From the NCBI GenBank assembly GCA_947466075.1, contig CANIBP010000001.1, forward strand, positions 186,001 through 250,000: DNA of 64,000 bases, written 5' to 3'. Origin of the DNA: Verrucomicrobiaceae bacterium. GTDB taxonomy: Bacteria > Verrucomicrobiota > Verrucomicrobiia > Verrucomicrobiales > Verrucomicrobiaceae. Both the position numbers and the translations under genes were made by a program. Numbering within the stretch: the stretch's first letter is position 1; every line of letters starts with the position of its first letter. Positions 9,204 to 18,017 of this stretch are shown piece after piece. The notes under the pieces were generated by a model. The model worked only from the letters and a program-made list of their open reading frames with translations, made no database searches and was not told the origin of the DNA.

Positions 9204-9791
9204 CTAGCTGAGGTGCTTCTTCAAAAAACTGACGAGCCCCTGGGCCAATGCGCCGACTTGTTTGGCCGGACGTTCCTCCTTGAGCTGCCCGGCAGCATCG
9301 AAGGCTTCATATGCCTTTGGCAACGCGACTTGATCCGGCAGGACGATGACACCGATGTTCCCAAGAATGGCCCGCAGATGCACCAGACCGCGCATGCCAC
9401 CAAGCGCACCGGGCGAAGCACTCAGGAGCGCGGCGGTCTTGCCACGATAAGCAGACAGGGCAGGCTCGTCGTCAGTCTCACTGCGGGAGGCCCAGTCGAT
9501 AGCGTTCTTGAGCACGGCAGTGATCGAGCTGTTGTACTCCGGCGCTGCGATGATAAAGCCGTCATGGTCGCGGAACAGCGCCTTGAGCTTCTTGGCGTTG
9601 TCAGGCAGGCCGTGCTCGGTCTCGAAATCTTCGTCGAACAATGGCAGTGGCAAATCACGCAGATCAAGGAAGGTGACTTCAGCACCGGCGGTGCGTGCAG
9701 CGTCGGCGGCAACGTGGGCAAGCCGCTTGTTGTAGGAGCCGGTGCGCGTGCTGCCGGCGAAGACGAGAATTTTGGGAGTGTTCATGCGCAT
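9204..9791 (-). CDS. NADPH-dependent FMN reductase (flavodoxin-like)
   Basis: 195 residues. The N-terminal KILVFAGSTRTGSYN is the FMN-phosphate-binding loop of the NADPH-dependent FMN reductase/azoreductase family, and APEYNSSI is the second flavin-contacting loop of the same family. It should transfer electrons from NAD(P)H through FMN to quinones, azo compounds or chromate-like acceptors in the cytoplasm. Two ATGs six bases apart (9791, 9785) are both possible starts. It is divergent from the ABC1 kinase gene; the region between contains no other feature. Confidence 0.88.
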   Translation of the reverse strand: MRMNTPKILVFAGSTRTGSYNKRLAHVAADAARTAGAEVTFLDLRDLPLPLFDEDFETEHGLPDNAKKLKALFRDHDGFIIAAPEYNSSITAVLKNAIDWASRSETDDEPALSAYRGKTAALLSASPGALGGMRGLVHLRAILGNIGVIVLPDQVALPKAYEAFDAAGQLKEERPAKQVGALAQGLVSFLKKHLS

Positions 9792-9906
9792 GGCATACGC
9801 CTGCCGAAAATATCCGGGTGATGAGAAACTTCACGAACGGCTCGCAAAGCACGGGCAGCTTTCCCCATTGTAAACGGTGTCGTTTCTGCGGACACTCGGC
9901 TTCACC

Positions 9907-11574
9907 ATGAAGATCGACGCCCTGGCCCGACTCGAACGTTATGCAAAACGCATCGCGGAAATCGCCGCCGTGCTCGGCAAATACGGGCTGGCGGACTTGT
10001 TCGGCGGTTTCAAATACGCCTGGCTGCAGGACCGGCTCAAAAGCGCGGACGGTCACTCACTCACCGAAGGCGTGACGCAGGCGGCCCGTGCGCGCATGGC
10101 GCTCACAGAGCTGGGCACCACCTTCATCAAACTGGGCCAGATGCTCAGCACCCGCGCTGATTTGCTCGGGCCTGAGCTGACCGAGGAACTCTCCCAACTG
10201 CAAGCCAACGTGCCGCCCGATGCCGCCAGCGTGGCACGCGCGACGATTGAAAAAGAACTCGGTCATCCCATCGACGAACTCTTTGCCAGTTTCGATGACG
10301 AACCACTCGCCGCCGCCTCCGTCGCGCAAGTTCATGCCGCATTGCTGCGCACCGGCCAAAGCGTGGTGGTCAAAGTGCGGCGTGCCGGTGTCGCTGAACA
10401 GGCCGCGACGGATGTGGAGATCGTCCAGGCACTCGCGGAGCTGCTGGAGACGCATTCCCCGGCCTTGCGTGCCTATCAGCCGTTGGCCGTGGTGCGCCAG
10501 TTTCGCCGCACGCTGCTGCGCGAACTCGACTTCACCTACGAGCGGCAAAATCAGGAAGAATTCGCCCGCAACTTCGCCGACGACCCGACGGTGTGCATTC
10601 CGGAAGTCTTCAGCGATCTCTGCTCGCATCAAGTCGTGACCATGGAGCACCTGGAAGGCATCATCGGCGTGGACATTGAAACGCTGAAGCAGTCCGGCGA
10701 AGATCTCGGCGAGTTCGCCAAACGCGGGGCCAACATGTATCTCGAAATGGTCTTCCGCGACGGCTTCTACCATGCCGATCCGCATCCCGGCAATCTCATC
10801 CTGCTGCCCGGCAACATCGTCGGCGTCATCGACTGCGGCATGGTCGGCCGCATTGACGAAGACCTGCGCGATGAAGTCGAGGCGCTGCTGCTCGGCATCG
10901 TGGAAAACGATTCCGAACTCGTGGCCGAGCAGGTGCTGCGCCTCGGTGCCGTGCCGTCTGACTGCTCGCGTGAAAAACTCCGCGCCGACCTCCAGGACTT
11001 CATGGCCGACTTCACCGGCCACCCGTTGAATGAAATTCACGTTGGCGCGGCCTTGAGCAATCTCGTGGAGATCATCCGCAGTCATCACATCGTCCTGCCC
11101 CCGGCCTTGGCGCTGCTGTTGAAGACCATCATCGTGCTGGAAGGCACCTCACGTCGTTTCAGTCCGGACGTGAGCCTCGCAGCACTGATCCAGCCCTATT
11201 GCTCACGCCTCATGCTGCGGCGCTTCTCCCCCGGCCGCATCGCCAAGCGTGCCCGCCGCACCTTCCGCGTGTGGGACCGCCTGCTCACGGCACTACCGCG
11301 TGATCTGACCGATCTGCTCGCCCGTTTTCGCGATGGCTCACTCACGGTGCATCTCGACCACCGCCATCTCGATCCCATCGTGAACCGTTTGGTCCTCGGC
11401 ATCCTCACCGCCGCCGTGTTTCTCGGTTCCAGCGAACTCTGGAGTCGCGAGTCAGCGCCGCTGCTCTATGGCGTATCTATCTTCGGTGCGCTGGGCTATG
11501 CGCTCGCGCTCTATCTCGGCTGGCGTCTCATGCGGGCCATCCGCAAGTCCGGGAACATCCAGTCGAAGGATTGA
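9907..11574 (+). CDS. ABC1/AarF/UbiB atypical protein kinase
   Basis: 555 residues from the ATG at 9907; a GTG at 9877 would add ten residues. Family motifs are present in order: the KxGQ motif (FIKLGQMLSTRADLL), the Ala-rich loop and its downstream Lys (AAASVAQVHAA, then VVVKVRRAG), the catalytic HADPHPGN, and the metal-binding DCGMVGRID in place of DFG. Two hydrophobic segments at the C-terminus (about 495-540) anchor it in the membrane. Members support ubiquinone/menaquinone synthesis, probably as ATPases or lipid-related kinases rather than protein kinases. No quinone biosynthesis gene is adjacent, so the precise role is open. Confidence 0.9.
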   Translation: MKIDALARLERYAKRIAEIAAVLGKYGLADLFGGFKYAWLQDRLKSADGHSLTEGVTQAARARMALTELGTTFIKLGQMLSTRADLLGPELTEELSQLQANVPPDAASVARATIEKELGHPIDELFASFDDEPLAAASVAQVHAALLRTGQSVVVKVRRAGVAEQAATDVEIVQALAELLETHSPALRAYQPLAVVRQFRRTLLRELDFTYERQNQEEFARNFADDPTVCIPEVFSDLCSHQVVTMEHLEGIIGVDIETLKQSGEDLGEFAKRGANMYLEMVFRDGFYHADPHPGNLILLPGNIVGVIDCGMVGRIDEDLRDEVEALLLGIVENDSELVAEQVLRLGAVPSDCSREKLRADLQDFMADFTGHPLNEIHVGAALSNLVEIIRSHHIVLPPALALLLKTIIVLEGTSRRFSPDVSLAALIQPYCSRLMLRRFSPGRIAKRARRTFRVWDRLLTALPRDLTDLLARFRDGSLTVHLDHRHLDPIVNRLVLGILTAAVFLGSSELWSRESAPLLYGVSIFGALGYALALYLGWRLMRAIRKSGNIQSKD

Positions 11575-11577
11575 TAG

Positions 11578-11604
11578 GACGTAGGTCGAGCTTTCAAGCT
11601 CGAC
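11578..11604. repeat. Intergenic perfect palindrome preceded by GACGTAGG
   Basis: GACGTAGG (11578-11585) leads into a perfect inverted repeat GTCGAGCTT-TC-AAGCTCGAC (11585-11604; 9-bp arms, 2-base centre). It starts four bases after the stop codon of the ABC1 kinase. Together with 1234-1264 it defines a family of short intergenic palindromes. A role as a REP-like element or transcript-end hairpin is inferred. The rest of the gap to 11763 is AT-rich just before the prepilin start and may hold its promoter, but no clear -35/-10 pair could be fixed. Confidence 0.6.
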
Positions 11605-11763
11605 GGTCTGACGAGCATATTCCACTGCTCTTTTGGCGCCGGAGCGGCCTGATTATTATCTCGTATTTCAGCCGCCAATTCGGTCTAATTGCAGCGGATG
11701 CAGCTTAACCCCTGTGTCCATATAACATAACATCATAACCAACCTATAAACATACACATACCC

Positions 11764-12588
11764 ATGAAAACGAAACGAAACCACGGCTTCACTCTCATTG
11801 AGTTGCTGGTGGTGATCACGATAATCGCGATTCTCGGGAGTCTCGCGATGTCGCAGTCCAACACCTCTCAGAGGACAGCCAACCAGATAAAAGGCGTCAA
11901 TAACGCCAGGCAGATCATCACCGCGCTCAAACAGTTCGCGGTGCAAAACAACAACCAGTATCCAGACAATCTTGCCACCGCAACTGGCGGCGGCATGGCA
12001 GCATCCTCCAACGATGCCTTCCGTAACATGATTATCGAAGGCGTCGTCACCGATGAGCGCATCTTCGGCTGTCCGGCAGGCTACAGCTCCAAAGACAACA
12101 ACAGTCTGGGCATCGCTCCCGGATTCGCTCAGGCGCTGTTGCCCGGTGAAAATCATTGGGCCATGACGCAGGGGCAGACGGATACGTCCGTTGGTAACAT
12201 GCCCATGGTGTTTGAAAACCCAGTGTCGCAAGGCTGGCCACCGCAGTGGAACATCGACAAAGCCGGTCAGATTGCTCCTGGCCGTGCTTGGGCCGGTGGA
12301 CAGATCATTGTCGGGCGCAACGACGGCAGCGTTGAAGTCATCAACCTCAATGCCAAAAAAGGCATTGCGGGAGCCAGACAAACCAACGGTCAGGACATGT
12401 TCACTCAGGCTTCCCAAGGACAGCCCCTGAGTGTTCTCAACATCCTCGTTCCAGGTGTAGGGCGGTCCAGCGACTCAATCAAAGACACACCCCCGCCTGC
12501 GCTCGGTCAACAGACCGGGTTAGGCGTGCCGCCTTCCCCGCTGGGCCAGCCAAGTGGCCAGCCGCCATCTCCGCTGGGAAATCCATGA
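11764..12588 (+). CDS. Prepilin-type (type II secretion/type IV pilus-like) protein
   Basis: 274 residues with a class III prepilin signal: a short basic leader, then G8 cleaved before F9, E13 at +5, and the hydrophobic helix FTLIELLVVITIIAILGSLA. This matches pseudopilins processed by the PilD peptidase and assembled in the inner membrane. Verrucomicrobia encode dozens of such stand-alone pilins. After the helix comes a typical N-terminal assembly region, then a globular part with an Asn-rich loop. The last 50 residues are Pro/Gly/Gln-rich low complexity (LGQPSGQPPSPLG). No pilus assembly gene is nearby. Confidence 0.85.
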   Translation: MKTKRNHGFTLIELLVVITIIAILGSLAMSQSNTSQRTANQIKGVNNARQIITALKQFAVQNNNQYPDNLATATGGGMAASSNDAFRNMIIEGVVTDERIFGCPAGYSSKDNNSLGIAPGFAQALLPGENHWAMTQGQTDTSVGNMPMVFENPVSQGWPPQWNIDKAGQIAPGRAWAGGQIIVGRNDGSVEVINLNAKKGIAGARQTNGQDMFTQASQGQPLSVLNILVPGVGRSSDSIKDTPPPALGQQTGLGVPPSPLGQPSGQPPSPLGNP

Positions 12589-12615
12589 CGCGCTGATTTG
12601 ATTTCAGCCTCTGAC

Positions 12616-12647
12616 GCCGCCGGGTGCGCTCCACCCGGCGGCTTTTT
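12616..12647 (+). terminator. Intrinsic terminator after the prepilin gene
   Basis: An 11-bp GC-rich stem, GCCGCCGGGTG (12616-12626) with CACCCGGCGGC (12632-12642), a 5-base loop and a run of five T (12643-12647). It lies 28 bases after the prepilin stop codon in the right orientation. This is the only textbook intrinsic terminator found in the window. Confidence 0.88.
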
Positions 12648-12725
12648 GTGCCCTGACGGAAGTTCGCAGGCAAAAGCTCCATTGGTTTGGGATTGCAGCC
12701 GCCGCCAATTTTTCGCAAACTGCTC

Positions 12726-13211
12726 ATGAATATCCTCCTCCCCATGGAACCACCACCCATTCCCAGCAAGGATGCCGAGCACCTGCGCACGCTCGCCATC
12801 TGCCACTATGTCGTCGCCGGTCTGTCAGTCTTCGGCATCGGCTTCCTGCTGCTGCATTACTCGTTCATGAAGATGTTCTTCGCGAATCCCAAGCTCTGGG
12901 AGGAACAATCAAAAGCCATGGAGAAGTCCGGCGCGGTGATGCCCTTCAATCCGGCGGAGCTCCTTCAGATCTTCCAATGGTTCTATCTCATCGCTGGCGT
13001 CTGGATCGTGGTCAGTGGCGTGCTCACCTTCATGTCCGGCCGCTGCCTCCACCGCCGCACGCATCGCACCTTCTCCATCGTCATCGCCGGGCTCAACTGC
13101 CTGCATTTTCCCTTCGGCACAGCGCTTGGCATCTTCACCCTCATCGTTCTGACCAAAGACTCCGTGTTCCAGCTTTATGCAGTCTCAAAACCGCAGACTG
13201 CGTCGGTTTGA
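12726..13211 (+). CDS. Small integral membrane protein of unknown function
   Basis: 161 residues from the ATG at 12726; the frame is open upstream to a TTG at 12687, and a further ATG lies at 12744. About four hydrophobic helices are visible (about 29-48, 84-104, 115-130, 135-150), with a polar loop after the first. The region around GVWIVVSGVLTFMSGRCL and the basic RRTHRTFS turn resembles small DUF-type membrane proteins common in Verrucomicrobia, but no named family is recognised. The gene stands alone between the prepilin terminator and xylB. Confidence 0.65.
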   Translation: MNILLPMEPPPIPSKDAEHLRTLAICHYVVAGLSVFGIGFLLLHYSFMKMFFANPKLWEEQSKAMEKSGAVMPFNPAELLQIFQWFYLIAGVWIVVSGVLTFMSGRCLHRRTHRTFSIVIAGLNCLHFPFGTALGIFTLIVLTKDSVFQLYAVSKPQTASV

Positions 13212-13273
13212 ACCTTGAACTTTGAACCAACTCGCCGACAACCCTCCCCACCACCCCAACTCTTTTCCAAACC

Positions 13274-14776
13274 ATGTACTTCCTCGGCATCGACAGCGGC
13301 ACGCAAAGCACCAAGGCCATCATTCTCGACCTCGACAGCGGCAACATCATCGCCACCGGCCACAGTTCGTATGATTTGATCGAAGGCCTGCCGCCCGGCC
13401 ATCTCGAACAGGATCCGCAGTCATGGCTCGATGCGGTGGATGAGTCCGTTCGTCAGTGCCTCGATCAAATCGGCAAAGACAAAGCGAAGATCGCCGGCAT
13501 CGGGGTCAGCGGTCAACAGCACGGCCTCGTTGCAATTGGTGCAGACGACAAACCGGTGCGGGCGGCCAAACTGTGGTGTGATACCTCAACTCAACCGCAG
13601 TGCGCGGAGATCGCGCATCATTTTGGCGGGCAGCCGGGTGTGATCGCTGTGGCAGGCAATGCGATGCTGCCGGGCTACACGATTCCGAAGCTGTTGTGGA
13701 TTAAGCAGAACGAGCCGGAGAACTTTGCGAAGACAAAAACCATCCTACTGCCGCATGATTACATCAACTTCTGGCTCAGTGGCGTGAAGCGCATGGAATA
13801 CGGCGACGCCTCCGGCATGGGCATTCTCAATGTGAACACGCGCCAGTGGGCCTACGAGATCTGCGACTACATCGACCCCACTGTGCGAGCGATGCTGCCG
13901 CCGCTCGGCTCCTCGAAGGCCGTTCACGGCACCATCCGCAAGGATCTGGCCGTGCAATGGGGTCTGAACTTCGATGTCATCATCAGCGCCGGTGGTGGTG
14001 ACAACATGATGGGCGCGATCGGCACCGGCAACATCAAGCCCGGCGTCGTCACCGCCAGCTTCGGCACCAGCGGCACGCTGTATGGCGTCGCTGGATCGCC
14101 CGTGGTCGATGGTCAGGGCGAAGTCGCCGCGTTTTGCGACAGCACCGACCAATGGCTGCCACTCGTCTGTACGATGAACGTCACCGTCGTCACCGAGCAG
14201 GTGCGCGAAATGTTCCGCTGGGATTTGCGCCAGCTCGAAGCTGCGGTGAAATCCACACCTGTTGGCGCAGATGGCGTGATGTTCCTGCCTTATCTCAATG
14301 GTGAGCGCACGCCCAACCTGCCCAACGGCACCGGGGTCATTCATGGCCTGCGTCCGACGAACATGGCACCCACCAACATCGCTCGTGCCGCCGTGGAAGG
14401 CGCCACACTCGGCCTCGCGTATGGCTTGAAACGATTCCGCGATCTCGGCATGAACCCGACCGAGATCCGCCTCACCGGCGGTGGCAGCAAGAGCGCCACC
14501 TGGCGTCAGATCGCCGCCGACTGCTTCAATGCCGAAGTCGTCACGCTGAACACCAGCGAAGGAGCCGCGCTCGGCGGTGCCATCCAGGCCGCGTATGCCC
14601 ACGCCAATCAAGGCGGCAGCGAACGCGTCAGCTACGAAACACTGTGTGCCAAACTCGTCACCCTCGACGAATCCACCCGCTGCAAACCAAACGCCGAGAA
14701 TGCCGCGTTGTATGCTGTGCAGCTTGAGAAGCAGATGGAATTGACCGGCCGCCTGAATCAAACTGGTTGGCTTTGA
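13274..14776 (+). CDS. xylB: Xylulokinase
   Basis: 500 residues, the normal length for FGGY-family xylulokinase. Seen in the sequence: the N-terminal phosphate-binding loop (GIDSGTQSTKAIILD), VSGQQHG, the substrate-binding stretch LLPHDYINFWLSG, the GGGDN block, and the C-terminal ATP-binding RLTGGGSKSATWRQIAAD. It phosphorylates D-xylulose to D-xylulose 5-phosphate with ATP, feeding pentoses into the pentose phosphate pathway. No xylose isomerase gene is adjacent, so it is probably expressed alone. Other FGGY sugar kinases are less likely because the QQHG motif favours XylB. Confidence 0.93.
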   Translation: MYFLGIDSGTQSTKAIILDLDSGNIIATGHSSYDLIEGLPPGHLEQDPQSWLDAVDESVRQCLDQIGKDKAKIAGIGVSGQQHGLVAIGADDKPVRAAKLWCDTSTQPQCAEIAHHFGGQPGVIAVAGNAMLPGYTIPKLLWIKQNEPENFAKTKTILLPHDYINFWLSGVKRMEYGDASGMGILNVNTRQWAYEICDYIDPTVRAMLPPLGSSKAVHGTIRKDLAVQWGLNFDVIISAGGGDNMMGAIGTGNIKPGVVTASFGTSGTLYGVAGSPVVDGQGEVAAFCDSTDQWLPLVCTMNVTVVTEQVREMFRWDLRQLEAAVKSTPVGADGVMFLPYLNGERTPNLPNGTGVIHGLRPTNMAPTNIARAAVEGATLGLAYGLKRFRDLGMNPTEIRLTGGGSKSATWRQIAADCFNAEVVTLNTSEGAALGGAIQAAYAHANQGGSERVSYETLCAKLVTLDESTRCKPNAENAALYAVQLEKQMELTGRLNQTGWL

Positions 14777-14806
14777 TCTTTTCACGGTTGAGCTTTGCGC
14801 ATCTCC

Positions 14807-15157
14807 ATGAAACCAACTCTTCGCACCCACCCAAACGCCGTCGTTATCGAACTGGAGGGCGATGCCGACCTCGCGACGGTGCCTGAGTTTCAAAAACTCG
14901 TGCGCGAGCAAATGAAGGCCAAGGTGAAGCGGCTCATCATCGACTTCTCGAAGGTCACCTTCGTCAACACACCGGTCTGGGCCGTGGTGGTCGAGTATTA
15001 CCAGCATGCGAGCGGCGCTGGCAGCGAGTTCGCACTCACTGGCATCCAAGGACGCGTGGAAGCCTCGTTCAAGATCGTCCGCCTCGGAGATTTCATCCTG
15101 CATCTACCGACAGTCGAGGAGGCGCTGAATGCCACCGACTTGAAGAGCAAGCGTTAA
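14807..15157 (+). CDS. STAS-domain protein (anti-sigma-factor antagonist / MlaB-like)
   Basis: 116 residues from the ATG at 14807, forming one STAS domain. The core IIDFSKVTFVNTPVWA aligns with the anti-sigma antagonist signature; the position of the phosphorylated Ser of SpoIIAA is Thr (T55, after N54), still phosphorylatable. In E. coli the STAS protein MlaB binds the ATPase MlaF and activates lipid transport, and it too has a Thr at this place (from memory). Here the gene heads the Mla-type transporter operon, 18 bp before the permease gene, which supports an MlaB role. A kinase/phosphatase protein of the partner-switching type is encoded three genes downstream. Confidence 0.85.
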   Translation: MKPTLRTHPNAVVIELEGDADLATVPEFQKLVREQMKAKVKRLIIDFSKVTFVNTPVWAVVVEYYQHASGAGSEFALTGIQGRVEASFKIVRLGDFILHLPTVEEALNATDLKSKR

Positions 15158-15175
15158 GCTTTCGTCCCACCGCGC

Positions 15176-15922
15176 ATGATCGAAGCCTTCCGCCAATACT
15201 TCGCATTGTGCGGCAGCCTTCTCTACTGGCTCTTCGCGGCGCCGTTTCGCGGCAAACCGTGGCGCATCGGCCACACCTTTGCGCAAATCGTCCGCATCGG
15301 TGTGCATGCAGTGCCGATGTCGGCGCTCACGGCATTGACCATCGGCGTTGTACTGGCGATGCAGTCCGCCGCCCAACTCGCGAAACTCGGTGCCACGGTC
15401 TATGTGCCCGGACTCGTGTCCTCCAGCCTGATTCGCGAACTCGCACCTCTGGTCACAGCTGTGATCGTCATCGGGCGTAGTGGCTCCTCTGTCACGGCGG
15501 AACTCGGCACGATGAAAGTTTCCGAGGAGATCGAAGCGCTCGAAGTCATGGCCATTCCGCCGATGTCTTATCTGATCATTCCGCGTTTCCTTGCCATGGT
15601 CATCATGATGCCGCTGCTCACCGTGTTCAGCATCTATGTCGGTCTTACCGGTGGCTGGTTGATCGGCCATTACTCCTTAAACATGTCCACCGCCTACTTT
15701 GTGAGCCATGCGCTGCAATACGTAGAGCTGAGCGATGTCGGCATCGGCCTGCTGAAAAGCGGCATCTTCGGCGTGTTGATCGTCACCATTGCCTGCAGCA
15801 TCGGTTTGAACGTCTCCGGCGGTGCTGAGGGTGTGGGACTCGCCACCACACGTTCGGTCGTCGTCTCGCTATTGAGCGTCTTCATTGCCAACGCCGTGCT
15901 CACTGCCTTGTTCTTCTTCTGA
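15176..15922 (+). CDS. mlaE: MlaE-family lipid ABC transporter permease
   Basis: 248 residues with the usual MlaE make-up: an N-terminal amphipathic helix, then five to six membrane helices, with the family signatures VIVIGRSGSSVTAELGTMKV and EIEALEVMAIPPMSYLIIPR. It is the inner-membrane subunit that hands phospholipids to or from the periplasmic MCE protein. Its stop overlaps the start of the ATPase gene (TGATG), so translation is probably coupled. The full set STAS-permease-ATPase-MCE matches Mla/Tgt/Mkl-type retrograde lipid transporters; direction of transport cannot be told from sequence. Confidence 0.93.
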   Translation: MIEAFRQYFALCGSLLYWLFAAPFRGKPWRIGHTFAQIVRIGVHAVPMSALTALTIGVVLAMQSAAQLAKLGATVYVPGLVSSSLIRELAPLVTAVIVIGRSGSSVTAELGTMKVSEEIEALEVMAIPPMSYLIIPRFLAMVIMMPLLTVFSIYVGLTGGWLIGHYSLNMSTAYFVSHALQYVELSDVGIGLLKSGIFGVLIVTIACSIGLNVSGGAEGVGLATTRSVVVSLLSVFIANAVLTALFFF

Positions 15923-16803
15923 TGACGCCCAACGCACCAGATTCAGCCGCCGAACCTCTCATTGAGGTCAATTCGCTCGTGCGGCACTTCGGGAAGCAAA
16001 AGGTGCTCGATGGCGTGAGCTTCAAAGTCTATGCCGGTGACACCTTCATCATCATGGGCGGCAGCGGCTGCGGCAAAAGCACGCTGCTACGTCATCTCAT
16101 CGGCACCGAGAAGCCAACCTCCGGCAGCATTAAGATTTTTGGGCAGGAAATCACCACCATGCGTGCTGAGGCACTGCAAAAACTACGTGGACGCTATGGC
16201 ATGCTGTTTCAATCCGGTGCGCTGCTGCAATCGCTCACGGTCGCCGAAAACGTGGCACTCCCGCTGGTCGAACACACGCAGCTTGATGCCGGCTTGATCG
16301 ACACCGTGGTCAAAATGAAGCTGGAGCAGGTCGGATTAACTGGTCACGGCCATAAAAAGCCCTCCGAGATCAGCGGCGGCATGAAAAAACGTGCCGCACT
16401 CGCCCGGGCGCTCGCGTTGGACCCGCCGCTCGTGTTCAGTGATGAACCCACCGCCGGACTCGACCCCATCATGACCGCCGTGGTGGATGAACTCACGCAG
16501 CGCCTCACGCAAAAGATCGGCGCTACGGTCGTCGTCGTCACGCATGACATGAACAGCGTCTTCCGCATCGGCACACGCATCATCATGCTCGGCACCGGTC
16601 CGAATCAGGGCAAGATCATCGCCGCCGGCACGCCGGAGGAAATCAAAGCGCATCCCAATCCCGCCGTGCAGCAGTTCATCAACGGTGATCCCGAAGGTGA
16701 CGGCACCGATGACTCTGGCGAACTGCTGTATCGTGAAACACTGCTTGGCATCAACGACACCGGCAAGTATTCACGCTCTGCCATCCAATCCTCCAAGCCA
16801 TGA
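15922..16803 (+). CDS. mlaF: MlaF-family lipid ABC transporter ATPase
   Basis: 293 residues. Walker A (GGSGCGKST), the Q-loop (MLFQSGALLQSLTV, the characteristic Mla form with SGAL), the signature EISGGMKKRAALARALAL, and Walker B with D-loop (LVFSDEPTAGLDP) followed by the switch His in VVVTHDM are all present. It powers the MlaE-type permease. The C-terminal 35 residues extend beyond the standard core and could contact the STAS protein or the second ATPase. It overlaps the MCE gene by four bases (ATGA). Confidence 0.94.
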   Translation: MTPNAPDSAAEPLIEVNSLVRHFGKQKVLDGVSFKVYAGDTFIIMGGSGCGKSTLLRHLIGTEKPTSGSIKIFGQEITTMRAEALQKLRGRYGMLFQSGALLQSLTVAENVALPLVEHTQLDAGLIDTVVKMKLEQVGLTGHGHKKPSEISGGMKKRAALARALALDPPLVFSDEPTAGLDPIMTAVVDELTQRLTQKIGATVVVVTHDMNSVFRIGTRIIMLGTGPNQGKIIAAGTPEEIKAHPNPAVQQFINGDPEGDGTDDSGELLYRETLLGINDTGKYSRSAIQSSKP

Positions 16804-18017
16804 AAAACAAGAATGACGCCATCGTGGCCACCTTGGTCATCCTTTGCTCGCTGGTGCTGCTCGGCGCGCTGCTGTTCGCGATCTCCGGTGATCCCTGGCG
16901 CAAACCGCACCTGCGCTTCTCCGTGGACTTCGAAGACGTGACCGGCATCCGCCGCAACACCGCAGTGCTCTATGCCGGTGACAACATCGGTGTCGTCGAA
17001 CGCATCGAACACCTCGCCCCAGCCGACCGCCTCGTCTCCAGCCGCACCGTGCGCGTTCACATTGAGGTGTTTGAGAAGGCCCCGATCCCGGCGAATGTGA
17101 ATGTCCTTATCAGTGCCGAATCCATTCTCGGTGAGAAGCACATCGGCCTCGTCCGAATGGATGACAAAGGCGGTCTGCTGGCCGATGGCGCGAAGCTCAC
17201 GTCCTCCAGCCTCGGCGGCCTGCTGGAGGTGATGCTACCCGGTGCCGACGCGATTTTCGCCAACATTCGGGACATCACCGCCGACCTCAAAAAAATCACC
17301 AGCCCGCTCGGCAAAGGCGATGCCGCGCAAAAGATCACCGATTCGCTCGCAAACATCGAATCGTTCACCGAAGAACTGAAAACCGTGTTCGCTGGCGATG
17401 GCAAAACCCCCGGCTTCGGTCAGAAGCTCAAGGACGTTGCCACCAAGCTCGAAGAAACCGCCACCGGCATTCAAGAACTCGTCAAAGGCCCCGCCGGAGC
17501 CACTGACAAAGGTTTGGCGAAACGAGCCGATGTCATCCTCGCGAACCTCGAAACCTTCTCCAACGAGCTAAATCAAACTATCACCGGCTCTGCGGATGGA
17601 AAGCCCGGGCTGCGGACGCGCATCGAGGAAATCACGACCGACTTGCACAAGCTGCTCGCCGGTGGTGAAGGTGCCTCTGGCCCCGGTTTAGAAAAGAATC
17701 TCGACACCACCATGCGCAAGGTCCACACGCTGGTCGAGGAGATGAGCGCCCTCGTCGTCTGGGGCGAATACATCACCGGCACGCTGGCCGAAAAACCCAG
17801 CCGCCTGATCTTTGGCAGCAAGGAAAACGAAGTGCCAAGCAAGGAGCAGATCATCGAGCACATGCGACGCACCCAGACCCCGTATCCGGTGCGTATCAAA
17901 GAACTCGAATCCGGCGCGAAGCCTGCTGCCAGTAACAGCAGCGGCATGCCGCCTGAAAGCGCCACGCCGGAGGAAAAGAAAAAAGGCATTCTCAATTTCT
18001 TCAAACGCCGTGAGTAA
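16800..18017 (+). CDS. mlaD: MCE-domain (MlaD-type) periplasmic lipid-binding protein
   Basis: 405 residues. A single N-terminal membrane anchor (about 6-28, IVATLVILCSLVLLGALLFA) is followed by one MCE domain (about 38-125, with FEDVTGIRRNTAVLYAGDNIG). The remaining 250 residues are a helical, Lys/Glu/Thr-rich tail, longer than in E. coli MlaD and more like the extended MCE proteins that can span toward the outer membrane. It would form the periplasmic hexameric ring or tunnel of the transporter. The last codons overlap the start of the switch protein gene by eight bases. Confidence 0.88.
   Translation: MKNKNDAIVATLVILCSLVLLGALLFAISGDPWRKPHLRFSVDFEDVTGIRRNTAVLYAGDNIGVVERIEHLAPADRLVSSRTVRVHIEVFEKAPIPANVNVLISAESILGEKHIGLVRMDDKGGLLADGAKLTSSSLGGLLEVMLPGADAIFANIRDITADLKKITSPLGKGDAAQKITDSLANIESFTEELKTVFAGDGKTPGFGQKLKDVATKLEETATGIQELVKGPAGATDKGLAKRADVILANLETFSNELNQTITGSADGKPGLRTRIEEITTDLHKLLAGGEGASGPGLEKNLDTTMRKVHTLVEEMSALVVWGEYITGTLAEKPSRLIFGSKENEVPSKEQIIEHMRRTQTPYPVRIKELESGAKPAASNSSGMPPESATPEEKKKGILNFFKRRE

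Noticed and set aside
10057..11088. A 343-codon minus-strand frame opposite the ABC1 kinase
   Set aside because: Shadow of the kinase coding frame in GC-rich DNA; no domain, no ribosome site.
13745..15103. A 452-codon minus-strand frame opposite xylB and the STAS gene
   Set aside because: It spans two well-supported genes on the other strand and shows no family features.
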